Source: Cryptomeria japonica | Taxonomy: Eukaryota; Streptophyta; Pinopsida; Cupressales; Cupressaceae | Reading direction: 5' to 3' | Length of the DNA: 60,000 nt | NCBI RefSeq assembly: GCF_030272615.1 | Contig: NC_081406.1 | Coordinates: 403,264,939 to 403,324,938 of the forward strand | Shown: in pieces, positions 1-11,626 of the stretch | Layout: the number at the start of each line of letters is the position of its first letter | Position numbering within the stretch: the first letter of the stretch is position 1 | Program-made: the position numbers and the translations under genes | Notes under the pieces: generated by a model | What the model saw: only the letters and a program-made list of their open reading frames with translations | Told to the model about the DNA's origin: nothing | Databases searched by the model: none

Positions 1-1836
1 GTCAAAGTAGATGAGTTGAACATAAGTCAAATCAGAGTTTATGAGAAGGAAGTGATAGTGAAAATGATTATATCTGAACTGGTAGCACCTTTACCAAAAC
101 AGAGTGTTGAACCAGTTACTCTAGCAGTATTAGAGAATTCTACAATAACTGAAGAACAGGGAAGAGGAACAAAAAGTCAGAAGACTCCTAGGTATGTGAG
201 ATTGAATCATTCAGAAGATTAGATCATTGGGGATAAGAGAAATGGAGTGATGACAAGAAGAAGACAGACAACTAATGAGGTATGTTTAATTTTACAAGTT
301 GAACCGGTATCAGTAATTGAGGCATGTAAAGATAAATATTGGTTGAAAGATATGGAAGAAGAATTAGATTAGATTGAGAAAAATAACACATGGACCTTGG
401 TTCCCTGGCCTAAAAATAAAAATGTTATTGAAACTAAATGGGTTTTTAGGAATAAATTGAATGAGGATGGTCAAGTTATAAGGAATAAGGCTAGATTGGT
501 TTGTAAAGAATATTCTTAGAAGGAAGGAATTGATTATGGAGAGAATTTTGTACCTGTAGCTAGGATTGAAGCTGTAAGATTATTTCTTTCCTATGTTGCT
601 TATAAAAACTACAAGGTTTATTAGATGGATTTTAAATGTGCATTTTTTAATGGGGATCTTGATGAGGAAGTTTATATTGAGCAACCTGATGGTTTTTCAC
701 TATCAGATGATACAAATATGGTTTGCAGGTTAAAGAAAGCTTTATATGGATTGAAACAAGCACCTAGAGCTTGGTATTCAAGGTTGGATAAATATCTTTT
801 AAAGCTCGGTTTTACTAAGGGCAGTGTTGACATTAATTTATATTATAAGATCACTAATGACGATATACTGATTATTGAAGTATTTGTTGATAACATTATT
901 TTTGGAGGTGAAGATAAGTTATGCATATAATTTTCTAAGAATATGGAGAAATAATTTGAGATGTCTATGATTGGTGAGATGAAATTTTTCTTAGGTTTGC
1001 AGATTACTCAGACTGACAAAGGTATTTTCATCTATCAAACTAAATATGCTAAGGAATTGTTGAACAAATTTGGTATGGGAGATTTTAAACTGGTAATTAC
1101 TCATATGGTTACAAGTGAGAAATTGACATGAAAAGATGTCTCTACACTGGTAAATCCTATAAGATGCAAATCTATGATTGGTGGTTTTCTTTATTTGACT
1201 CAGACTAGGCCTGATATTATGAATGTTGTCTATATTGTTTCAAGATTTCAGAGTGATCCTAAAGAAAATCAAGAGATGGTGTTGAAAAGGGTTTTTAGAT
1301 ACTTGCAAGGTACATCAAAATATGGCTTGTGGTAACCTAAGGATGATAAATTTACTTTATGTGCATATATAGATGCTGATTGGGCTAGAGATGTTGATGA
1401 CCGGAAAATTACTTCCGATAGAGATTTCTTTCTTGGAAAGAAGTTGGTTTCATGGATCAGCAAGAAATAGTCATGTACTCCTTTATCTACTGCTGAAGCT
1501 GAGTATGTTCTTGCTGCTACTAATTGTACAAAAGTTTTATGGATGAAGTAAATGTTGAAGGATATAAAGGTGGATAGTGATGCACTGGTAGTTATTCACT
1601 GTGATAACTCTGCTGCTATTGATATATCAAAGAATCCGGTATTTCATTATAAAACAAATCACATATCTATCAAGTATAAATTTTTGAAGGAGAAGCTTGA
1701 AGTAAATGAAGTTAGACTGGTTTATGTGAACACTAAAGAGCAGATTGTAGATATTTTCACTAAACCTTTGCCCAAGGAATCATTTGAGTACCTGAGAAAC
1801 AGATTGGGAGTTTCTACCCCTTCGATAGAGACTTGA
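1..1836 (+). pseudogene. Element A: Ty1/copia pol remnant (integrase C-term, RT, RNase H)
   Basis: This is the 3' half of a copia polyprotein, read in one frame from the window edge. It starts at the integrase C-terminus (VKVDE), then reverse transcriptase ([36 protein letters not shown]) and RNase H (SAAIDISKNP, DIFTKPLPKESFEYLRNRLG). No frameshift is visible, but in-frame stops lie at 220, 370, 517, 622, 928, 952, 1129, 1333, 1468 and 1549. Several of these (370, 517, 622, 1468, 1549) replace glutamines that are conserved in sister copies. The RT catalytic motif FVDD reads FVDN (about 886-897). The copy is dead. It belongs to the same family as element I, judged from LTR and protein similarity. 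Its 5' half lies outside the window. Confidence 0.95.
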
Positions 1837-2243
1837 TCGATGTGGGTTGGCATCAGTTCGACATATATTATCAGAGATACTACTCATTCCGACACTGATG
1901 TGCGATGCTACTGCTCAGGGGAAGTATTCAGCTTTGTGATTCAGTGGTTTATGTTTTTGCTTTGATATTTCTGTCAAATTTCTGGTATTGATGTCAAAGG
2001 GGGAGTGATATTGATGTGAAAAAGAAAAAGAAAGAGAAAAAGAAAAAGAAAGGAAGAGAGATATTGATAAGGGAGAAATTCAAAACTTTATAGAGATCAT
2101 TTACAAGGAGAGTTTGGTCTTTTTTTCAGAGCTGTATGCGGGAGATTGTTGGCTGTCTTCCATTAGGGGAGATTCGCTTGACATTTCTTGGTACTTAGAT
2201 GTTTTTCACATCTAGTGTTGCCATCAATGCCAAAGGGGGAGAT
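1837..2243 (+). other. Element A 3' untranslated region with two polypurine tracts
   Basis: This non-coding stretch lies between the pol stop and the 3' LTR. A first polypurine tract (TCAAAGGGGGAG, 1994-2005) is followed by an A/G-rich low-complexity run (about 2019-2064). The canonical tract ATGCCAAAGGGGGAGAT abuts the LTR at 2243. The second tract is the expected plus-strand primer. The internal copy may be an accessory primer or an ancestral duplicate. Confidence 0.8.
2228..2243 (+). promoter_or_regulatory. Element A polypurine tract
   Basis: The tract GCCAAAGGGGGAGAT sits immediately before the LTR start TGTTGG. It is the expected primer for plus-strand DNA synthesis and is near-identical to the tracts of elements B, C, D, I, K and F. 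Confidence 0.85.
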
Positions 2244-3461
2244 TGTTGGCCATTTTATGGAATTGATTATGTGTTGCATTGATGTTTTATCATTGATGCC
2301 AATACTAGTTGTTTGGATGCTTTACCGACACCCTTTTGGTCCCGGTAGGTTGAGTAGTTTCTAGTTAACTTGGATCTGGCATGATCTGGTAGGCTCTAGT
2401 ATAGTTTGGTGATGGAATTTGCTTGTCCATGACACTCATGCTCATATTTGGTCAGTTGGTTTTGGTTTGGTGATCGGATGCTATCCTGCTTGCTTAGAAG
2501 CTTAGTTTCTGGTTTCGGCGAGGGTTTCACTGGTAGAGCTTTTGATGAAGATCTTTGATGAATTGCATAAGTGGTGTTGGTGTAGCTTCTAGTGGAGTTT
2601 CAGGATACTGTTGGTGATCATTTTTGAGACTTGGCGATTAGAGATCATTGCTGAAGTGTGTGGACCTATATTGGGTCCCAGTTGATATAGGTTATGAACC
2701 AAATTTAATGTAACGTGTGGATTGGACCTATCGATGTATTTTTAAGATGTCTTATGTGTAAGATATTATTTATTTGGTCTAAGTCTGACATGGTTTGTAA
2801 TTATGTAATTGGTTTATTATTTGGTGGCCGACCTAACTGTTTATGGTCAAGGGTTTGTATATATAGATGTAAGATCTCATTGTAGATCATCATGGTTTTG
2901 TTAGAGGTCATGATCAAGGAATGTAATGTGTGAATAATGTAATATCTTTCAGGTAGAGGAGTTGGTCGATCATTGGAGATCGAATTAGGTTTATGTAAGA
3001 GAATTTAGTCCTCTGGTACTGAGCTTAACCGGAGTTGTACTTAGGCACAGGAGATGCTATCTTTTGCAGTTCAACACTTCTCCAGATTGTAGTCTAGATT
3101 TATATGTAGTCAATGAGACTCCTTTTGTGATGAACAGTGCGCTCTAGGCTTTTGGCCTTCTTGCAAGCGCAGGCCCCTCAATTGTAATTCACATACTTAC
3201 TGCAGAAGTATTATCTGACTGTGGGTAGGCTTTCCACCATGGTTATTCCCTTTACTGGGTTTTCCACGTACAAATCTTGGTGTCATGTGGATGGTATTTA
3301 TTCTACGATTATTGTCTATTCTTAATTGGTTTATCTATTATTCCGGTATTAATGTTTTGGGCTTCAGTATTAAAGTTTAAATTTCCAATGGTTCTAGTAA
3401 TCTGTGACAACTGATTCACCCCCCCTCTTAGTTGTCTCTCGGTTATTTGAACTGTCTAACA
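2244..3461 (+). repeat. Element A 3' LTR
   Basis: This 1218-bp LTR starts TGTTGG after the polypurine tract and ends GTCTAACA. A TATA box (about 2858-2865) precedes the AAGATCTC motif also found in the LTRs of element I. The U5 side has the block CCACCATGGTTATTCCC, then GGGTTTTCCACGTA, and the CACCCCCCCTCTTAGT tail shared by nearly every LTR in the window. The next bases (3462-3466, gtctg) should be one half of the target duplication; the other half is outside. It is recognisably the same family as the LTRs at 11627-12859 and 17451-18669, in inverse orientation. Confidence 0.92.
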
Positions 3462-5517
3462 GTCTGTTGTAAATGACTACCCTAGTAAAGTCAGTCCTCC
3501 CACCGATTTTGATGCATAAAAAAGAAATCAATGCAATGATGGAACAATGAAGGTTATACTTTGTGGGTTATCAGATGATATATCCTCATAGGTGGATAGA
3601 TGCAGAACGACAAAAGGCCTATGGAAAATATTAAAGAAGCTCTATGGAAATGAGCGTAGTACTGCATAACTGATTTATGAAGAAAGAATGAGAAATGCAT
3701 CTCATGTATCTGCAAATGATGAAAGCAAATATACTAGCAGCCGGAACAATGATGATGAAGGAACCCACCTCTTCATGGCTCAATAATTAGAAGATGAGAG
3801 GCACACATCTGAGAATGATCATGTAGATCACTCCTACTGGAAATATGTGTTTGGCAGTGATAGTGAAGGTGAAGAAGAAGATGAAGCAAAAGTTGTTCTT
3901 GAAGGTGAGCTTGTAAATGCACTTGAAGAACTCAGTAGAGTAAGAAATGAATACAAGCTATTCAAGAACTTTTCTATTATAGAGAAGAACCAGTTGATCA
4001 AATGCCTTGATAAATCTGAGAAATGTATCTCAGAGTTAAAGACTCAAGAAGGAATCACTAAGGTGTGTCGATGTAATTGTCTAGCATCTAAGCTAGAAGT
4101 AAAAGATAAAAAATATCAGCAACTAGTTGGAGAAATGGATATTCTCCGAAATAACCTTGAGAAATGTCAAGATAAGCTCAAGGTGAGAATCCAGTTTGAT
4201 GGTAGTAGTGATGCCTTGGACAAAATGTTGAAAAAGAAAAAGCATGCCAAGGATACCGAAGGTTTAGGAAGTGGTGTCGGTGAATGCTCTACCAGCAAGA
4301 ATGTCCCCCACAATGACATTATGTTTGTCTCTTCAAATGGAGAGAACAAGGGACATACCTTCACAGTTAGAAATGCTCCTCGAAAGAAGGTTGATCTAAC
4401 CACAACCAGTGATGACTTGCAAACAAGAATGAGGACCGGTGCTGCAAGAAGGAGGAATAATGCAGATCCCAAAGGTAAAGGAAATATGGGAGAAGACAGT
4501 TTCATCAGAAGCAAGAACAAAAGAAGATAGCAAAGAAGACCGATTGGTAGAAGACAAGGAAATGCTACCACCCACATGTCAAGAAAAGTGTGGAAGATGA
4601 AAGGACTAGATGGAGGAAATACAAAGTATGGACAATATAGGGTCCATCCCCGAAGAAGTAGAAATGGAGATACTAAACTGGTAAGATCTCCCTATGCATG
4701 GTAGACTAAGTTTGTAAGTTATAAACCTTTCTTCTCTGGTTATTGCTTTGCATGTAATGGTCATGTCCATAAGGAAGAAGAATGTAGAAAGGGATCTAGA
4801 AGGAACAATCTAGGATCTCATAGATATCATACAAATGAGAAAAATGTATCGAGTACATACATGCATATTCCCTCTCCCAGTTATGAAAGTAGTGTTTTCT
4901 ATAACTGCAATAGATCTAGCCATAAAGAGTTTGAATGGAAGAAGAAGAACTTGTAGCCATATGGAAGCCAGTACAACTGCTATGCTCAACATAGAGATGA
5001 ATATAGCGCATATGGAAGTCAAAGGCCTACATGGAACAAGAAGAGATGTGCATTTGCACATGCAAGGAAACCATGGAAACTAGCAGCTGACTACAATGGT
5101 ATGATCAGAAAAGGAAGAGCTAACCGGTATGTTAGAAGGTTCCCCAATCATGAGGTTGAGATGGATGTTGTGTGCTACTATAGCACTACTCCTGATCATG
5201 TGGCAAAATCTGATAGAGAAAGGATCAATTAGCAAAAGAAGGTAAGACATGCTCTCAAGATTGAAAATGGGAAGAAGAAAGAAACCAAGCAGGTATGGAG
5301 GGAGAAGCAACATGATGCATCCATGGACCAACACTGTGCATTCAATGCACAGGTGATATCTCCTAAGGATTAAAGGAGTGTAGGACCTTAAGGGGAGTAG
5401 TACACTAAACTTATCATTCATCCCCTTAGTGAAGAAGGACACATGGAAGAACAAGTTGCTATTGGTATGAAGGACATAAATGAGAAGATAAGTGTGTGAA
5501 GAGGCTACCTTGGCTAC
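3462..5517 (+). pseudogene. Element B: copia-type gag remnant with zinc knuckle
   Basis: A decayed gag, cut at its 5' end by element A, is readable in one frame. First comes a UBN2-like segment around 3600-3690 (KGLWKILKKLYGNE), then an acidic and coiled-coil stretch (open 3847-4530). Next is the motif FDGSSDALDKMLKKKKHAKD, which I recognise from plant copia gag proteins. A CCHC zinc knuckle (CFACNGHVHKEEEC) lies at about 4744-4785. Stops follow at 4528, 4705, 4954 and later. No protease, integrase or RT follows, so B looks non-autonomous or internally deleted. The antisense frame over 4167-4577 is a shadow. Confidence 0.85.
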
Positions 5518-6669
5518 ACACCTACATATCAGAGTTGGATCATTATTGCATGTGTTAATAGATGGAGATTAACAATTGGAATCAGATGCAAAGTGACACA
5601 AAATGTCAGGAGTCACAAGAAAGTTCTCCAGTAGTGATAATGGACCAGTATAGGAAACCAGTATGTACAGGATGTTACTGGTATGAATGATAACATGTAC
5701 TTGCAGGTTATATAAGACAATAAGGTTTGAGATCATTGCATTAGCCTTGGTAGCATGGAATGAGGAGGTTATGTCTTAGGTGGTATTGGAAAAGACCTAA
5801 ATGACATATGGTGGCCCAGTTGTAGATCATGCAGACATTTATATCTTTGGGATAACCAATTTAATTCATGGAATGATGATGATGATATTGTATGGCACTG
5901 TGTGCATCTAGGATCATGTCATAGGCTATGGTGGATATAATGGAGTTGAAAGATCATCAGATGATCACATTTACATAGCTCAACCGATATATGGAGATGA
6001 TTGGAGCCTTGGTATTGGACCTATTAGGAAATGAGGACCTGAGATGTATGACTCAGGGTGAGTTCAAGTGCTTATGAAGCAAAGCCGACATGCTTGTGAG
6101 TGTACTGACTGCACATGATGGATATTACTGTAGGAATACCCAAGAGAATTTTATGATTAAGGGTATCTACTTTTAATTTGGTTGGTTGTATTCATAGTAC
6201 AATCACACTTGATTCTAAAGAAATTTGGGATCAAATGGGAAGTGATGCAGTCTGACTACCAGGTGAGCAATATTCACTGACACATCCTTCTGCAATTGAG
6301 TGCTTTAACAATTAGTATTAGATTTGCATACTCAATTGGTGTCAATCGGTGGTTGTGTTCTCCATCTCAAGTGCTATAACTTTAGAAGATGTAACAAATA
6401 ATAGTATCATAGGAGGAGTTGCACCTGGTAAAGAAAAAATGGGAGAAATTTTTTTGTCAGTGCTTGGTAGATATAAGGAGTGAAACCCTGACAGTGCCCT
6501 TTGCCATTGTTGTCAAAGGGGGAGAAAGATTTTGTAGTATACCACATACTACATGTGTGAGAATCCATGGACTATACAAAGAGGGAGAGTTGGATCACAC
6601 AAAGGGGAAGAGAGATTATTTAGTATGTCGGATACTACATGTGTTGACATCAATACCAAAGGGGGAGAT
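5518..6669 (+). other. Element B 3' internal region, shared with 44557-45644
   Basis: From about 5563 to the LTR this region aligns base for base, with point differences, to 44557-45644. No open frame is maintained; the same stop positions occur in both copies, so I treat it as non-coding. It starts with ATTGGAATCAGATGC (5575-5589), which resembles a Met primer binding site. It ends in three polypurine-like tracts: TCAAAGGGGGAG (6513-6524), CAAAGGGGAAGAG (about 6599-6611), and ACCAAAGGGGGAGAT (about 6655-6669) at the LTR edge. Confidence 0.8.
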
Positions 6670-9207
6670 TGTTGGCATTGTGTTGTCATTGATGTCAACC
6701 GGTATAGGATGGATACCGGTATAAGTGATGTATGTGCAACACTGTCATAAATGCATACATGATGAGATGCCTTTGATATCACCATGTATTGAAGGTCACT
6801 GATAAAGGAGAAGATGTCACTCAGTACAATGACCATTGGAGTCACTGGTAAACAAGTTAGTACTTGACTTCTGTTGAAGATATGGACTAGTTACCAATAT
6901 AGTCTGTCACTGGTAAGGAGAGTATGTCAACTGGTAAGTGATGTGTTGACATGGAGAAGATAAATCAATGAAGTGAGTTGGTGCCAACCGATAAGCTTAT
7001 GACCAGTGTACAAGAAGGATGAGCAAGATGTTGAGCTGTTGTTTGTGATGAAGAGGCGAAATGCTACCTAAATCACATCAACACTAGAAGAGAAGGATGT
7101 ATAGGTCACTGGTATGCTGTGTGAATACAAAAGACATGACTCCCACTAGACAAAGATGTTGTAATTAACCATGTGAAGAGATGACTGACAATGAATTTAT
7201 ATGTTGCACAAACAGGGAAGCCACATGAGTACAGTGCAAGATGCAAATGACAAGGATCCACTCCCACTGGTAAGTGGAGCTTATCTCCTATTATGAAAAG
7301 TGTGCATCATAGTTCTATGAGATAATGAAGAAGAGTTAAAAAAAGGTGTTTGAAGGCTCACACCAGATTTATTGGTGAAACAAAGGGATTCCTCAAGTGC
7401 GTGAAATCAGGGATATGCACTAGATCGACAAAGAAGGCATGTTGAGTTGCTGGGACATATGAAGAAGTGATGGGTTTGTCATCTTTGACACACCGGTTGA
7501 GATGATGTCTAGTCTGATGATGAAGAAGGCAAGACTGAGCAATTGCAGATAAGAGAGGGAAACTGGCATGCAAATGTCTCAGATGGAAATAGCTGAAGGT
7601 TAATGACATGGTGTCATCAAGGGTTTTACCGATATATATGTCCACCAGTATTGCAACAAAGTGTAGATGCAAAAGTCTCCCATCTGATGAACATGTACAT
7701 AAGGTAGGTTAGCAAGAGTGCTGACTGGTTGAGTGTTCCACCGGAAGAGAAGAAGAGTGCAAGGTTGATGATAGGCTAGTTAAGGGTTTAACTGGTAGGG
7801 TTAGTAAATTGATAGAAGAAACTGGAAATGGAGTTGGTCAGTGATCCCATCCATACCAACATAGATGACCTAGTAGAGGTGGATGCAAACATAGAGGGCA
7901 CATGGAGATGAAGTGGCATGCATGCACAGGTTGGCATGTTAAGTCGGTGAAGTATTAATCGATGAGGTAGATGGTGATAGGTCGACATTTATGTCGACTG
8001 CAATATTCACGAGATGCACAACAGAGGTTTGCAGCTCGAGGTCAGGAGGACAACATAGATCCAACTTGGACTAATTAAGAAGATTGAGGTAGGTGAAGGA
8101 AACCACATAACCATTCTTGGTGATTGACCAAGAGATCTGCCGATAGGTTAAATGCAAATTGCCAAAAATAGAAGGAGTGATCAGGAAGGCACGACAATGG
8201 TGGGATTGATTGATGAGTTACAGTTCATCAATCTAGGTGATCAGTTCGGATGAAATATGATTGGATTTCTTTTTCCTTGAGGTCAATGAGGAAACCCTAA
8301 CCACCCAAAATTTGAATTGTATTTTGGTGAGAAAACCAAGTTATAAATATGCAAGCCAAAATCAGAGAAGGCTTTCACTGAATGAGAGAGTGTTGCTGCA
8401 TGTGAGAAGAAATCAGTCAAGTGCTCACCAAGAAGAAGAAGAAGAAGAGACTGAGCATGAGGAATAATAGGGTTGAAGTATTCAACCAACAAAATAAGTG
8501 CAGATTCGACAGTGACCATACTAGTAGAGAAGAAGTGTAGAAGATTGGAGAGAAGGTAGACATAGAATCGATAGATTGTGGTACTAGTGGAGAGTAGTGG
8601 TGTAGTAGAGAGAAGAGAGAACCGGTAAAGTGTAGAACCTATAGAGAGTAGAACCAACAGAGAAGAAGAAGAGGGTGAGCTGACAAGAGTGCAACATAGA
8701 GTAAGGTTGCAGCAGTGAGAGGGTTAGGAGAGTACCGACAGTAAACTCGATAGAAGATCCAGTAGAGATATTTATAGAAGAGTTCAAAAAATCCATTTGT
8801 AACAAGACTATTACTTTTGTATTTGAATATACTCATTGTAGATCACTGATTTGTAGCTCAGTGTAGGGGTTGTAGCTCCTTGGTTTGGTACCCTAAATCA
8901 GGGGTTGGTGCTCCTTAGGTTGGTGCCCTAAACATTGTAATCAAAGATTCATTGTGAGCCTAGATTGGAGCAGTAGACCCCAACAACATTTCTCAGTGAG
9001 GTTTTTCCCATCTTGCATTTTCCTCATGTATATGGGTGTTATGTGATGTCTCCTTGTGTGTGATTGCATTGAGTAATCTCTCCTTAGCATACCGGTAGGT
9101 TATCTTAGCCTTAGTATGTTAATCGATACATAAACTTAAGAGTTTACGGGAGAAGAATTTGAGAACCACTGATTCACCCCCCTCTTAGTGGTACATTGTG
9201 TCTAACA
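6670..9207 (+). repeat. Element B 3' LTR, long type (2.5 kb)
   Basis: This LTR of 2538 bp starts TGTTGGCATTG after a polypurine tract and ends GTCTAACA. It is the same family as 45645-48269 along its whole length. A box AAACCCTAACC lies near 8292, and the common tail CACCCCCCTCTTAGTGG is near 9175-9191. The following bases (ataaa, 9208-9212) should be the target duplication, because element D's pol reading frame starts at once. The many short frames on both strands here are not coding. Confidence 0.9.
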
Positions 9208-10631
9208 ATAAAGATAAAAATTTAATTAGAACTAAATGGGTCTTTTGAAACAAATTGAATGAAAAAGGTGAAGTTGTTAGGAACATAATAAGACTTATTT
9301 GTAAGGGATATTCTCAGATGGAAGGAATTTACTTTGAGGAGACTTTTGCTTTGGTGACAAGAATTGAATCTATTAGATTATTTCTTGTTTATGTTGATTA
9401 CGAAGATTTCAAAGTTTATCAGATGGATGCCAAGTCAACCTTTCCTAATGGTGAGCTAGAAGATGAAGTTTAGATTGAGAAACCAGATGGATTTCAGTTG
9501 ATAGATCAGGAAGATATGGTTTGCAGATTGAAGAAAGTAATGTATGGACTAAAGCAAGCCCCTAGAGGTTGGTATGCCAAAATGGATAAGTATTTGATGA
9601 AACTTGAATTCAATAAAGATATTTCTAATAGTAATCTGTATTTCAAGATTGATCATGATAACATTTTGATTGTTGAAGTATTTGTTGATGATATTATTTA
9701 TGGTGGAGATGATAGTTTGTGCAAGAAGTTTGCTGATGACAGGCAAAATGAGATTGAAATGTCTATGATTTGTGAAATGAAATTCTTTTTGGGATTGCAA
9801 ATTACTCAGTCAAATAAAGGTATTTTCATGTCTTAGTCCAAGAATGTGAAGGAATTATTGAAAAAGTTTGGTTTAGATGATTCAAAGATAGTTGGTACTC
9901 CTATGGTAACCGAATGTAAGTTGACAAAGGATGATGAGTCTCTAAAAGAAAATCAGACTAGATACAGATCTATGATTAGTGGATTGCTATATTTGACTCA
10001 GACTATACCAAATATCATGAATGTTGTTTGTCTTGTTTCTAGATTTCAAGTTGATCCTAAGGAATCTCTTGTTGTTGTGAAGAGAATTTTTAGATATTTG
10101 AAAGGTATAATTGATTTTGGCTTGTGGTATCTTAAGGATGATGATTTTACTTTGAGTGCTTTTACTGATGTTGATTGGGCAAGTGATGTTGATGACCGAA
10201 AGAGTACTAGTGGTGGTGCATTTTTATTGGGAAAGAGATTTGTTTCTTGGACGAGTAAGAAGCAGAATGTTATTTCTTTATCTACCGCAGAGGCAGAGTA
10301 CATTGTTGCTACCAACAATTGTACTCAAGTGGTATGGATGAAATAGATGTTAAAAGATATTAGAGTTGTTTATGATGTGCTTATTGCTATACACTGTGAT
10401 AATTCAAGTGCTATCAACATTTCTAAGAATCCGTTGTTTCATTCAAAGACTAAGCATATATCAATCAAGTTTCATTTCTTGACAGAGAAGGTGAATGAGA
10501 AGAAAGTTAGATTGGAGTATGTGTCTACAAAGGAACAAATTGCAGATATATTTACAAAGCCTTTTCCTAAGGATACTTTTGAGTATCTTAGAGAGAAGCT
10601 AGGGGTGATTGCCCCTCTTGATGAGAACTAA
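9208..10631 (+). pseudogene. Element D: Ty1/copia RT and RNase H remnant
   Basis: This is the 3' part of a copia pol in one frame, starting mid-RT (RTKWVF) exactly where B's LTR ends. Visible motifs are VYQMDAKSTFPNG, MYGLKQAPRGWYAKMDKYL, an intact catalytic FVDDIIYGG (about 9681-9707), STAEAEYIVATNNCTQVVWMK and the terminal ADIFTKPFPKDTFEYLREKLG. Stops at about 9249, 9471, 9834 and 10344 break it; there is no frameshift. D is the host of insertions B, I and J, hence the oldest layer of this block. Its 5' half is presumably to the left of the window. Confidence 0.94.
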
Positions 10632-10937
10632 GATGCATTGAGTTACATTAGTCCAGTGAATTTCACAGATATATCTTGTGATCTAGATTGATGTGTGGTG
10701 ACTTCTACTCAGGGGGAGTAGTCAGTGTTGTGATTTAGAAGTTTAGATTTTTTGGTTTTGATGTTCAGTTGTGGGTGAGAGAGTTTGGCCTTTAGAATTG
10801 ATGTCAAAGGGGGAGAGAGCTATGTGAAAAACCTCCGTTGAGTTGTTTGCATGATCTAAGGGGTAGATGATTATTTTCTTTCTTTGTATTGATTATTTTT
10901 CACATCATTTGTTTCTATCAATGCCAAAGGGGGAGAT
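10632..10937 (+). other. Element D 3' untranslated region and polypurine tracts
   Basis: This is non-coding sequence with TCAAAGGGGGAG at 10804-10815 and the canonical CAATGCCAAAGGGGGAGAT ending at 10937, directly before TGTTGG. It has the same two-tract layout as element A. Confidence 0.82.
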
Positions 10938-11626
10938 TGTTGGATATTGTTGAGAAGTTTGCTGGGCTAGAATGTGTTGTTGTCATTGATGTCAACATAT
11001 TCCTCTTTGTGTTCTAGTCTTGCAGTCAGATTAAGTAAGTTGGTTTGGCTAGTGTGTTGCAGATGAGCTATTGTGGATTAAAGGGATTTCAGATAAGTAT
11101 CTCTAGTTGATTCAACTAAAGTTTTAGTGGTTTGCATGATGATTTCATCGAGTTATGAGATCTGCTATTGCAGTTGGGTTTTTAGTTGTTTAGTGTTGAT
11201 CATTGTTCTAGATTTTTCTCCACATTGGAATATCTTGGTTTGTGGATTTGGCTGAGTGTTTGGGACATTCTTGTGTGTCCTCAATTCAGATGGTTCATGA
11301 TTAGAGGTCTGCAAGTGTATATTTCAGTTTGACAATCAATTCAATTAGTGTTCTTGAAGTTTGGTATAATGATGATGAATATTCTAGTAAGTGGTGTTGT
11401 TGCAGTTATTTCTATGGAAATTCATGTTGCTTGTGGGTGTTTCTAGATTGTGTTCTATCTATGTTGGTGGTTTGAATTGATCGTTGTGCATGTTACTGAT
11501 TATTTTCCTTGGTCTTGTGGTGTTCTTAATGTTGTTGGCCGATATGATGATTATATCATGTTGCAGATGTTCGAAGCATAATTCTTGGAGATGTTTCATG
11601 TTCAAGATGGTGATTTAGGTCCATAG
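10938..11626 (+). repeat. Element D 3' LTR, piece 1 of 3
   Basis: The LTR starts TGTTGGATATTG after the polypurine tract and is interrupted at 11626 by element I. The last five bases (catag) form the target duplication with catac at 18670-18674, one mismatch. The remaining pieces are 18670-19226 and 20330-about 20430. Confidence 0.85.

Noticed and set aside
4167-4577. 136-residue minus-strand frame
   Set aside because: It is the reverse of the element B gag frame; composition (Leu/Pro/Ser-rich) is typical of an antisense shadow.
5080-5454. 124-residue minus-strand frame
   Set aside because: It lies over the decayed gag tail of B, with no recognisable domain.
8283-8657. Minus-strand frames of 124 and 73 residues in the long LTR
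   Set aside because: They sit inside the LTR and are not kept in the sister LTR; low-complexity Leu/Ser/Tyr content.
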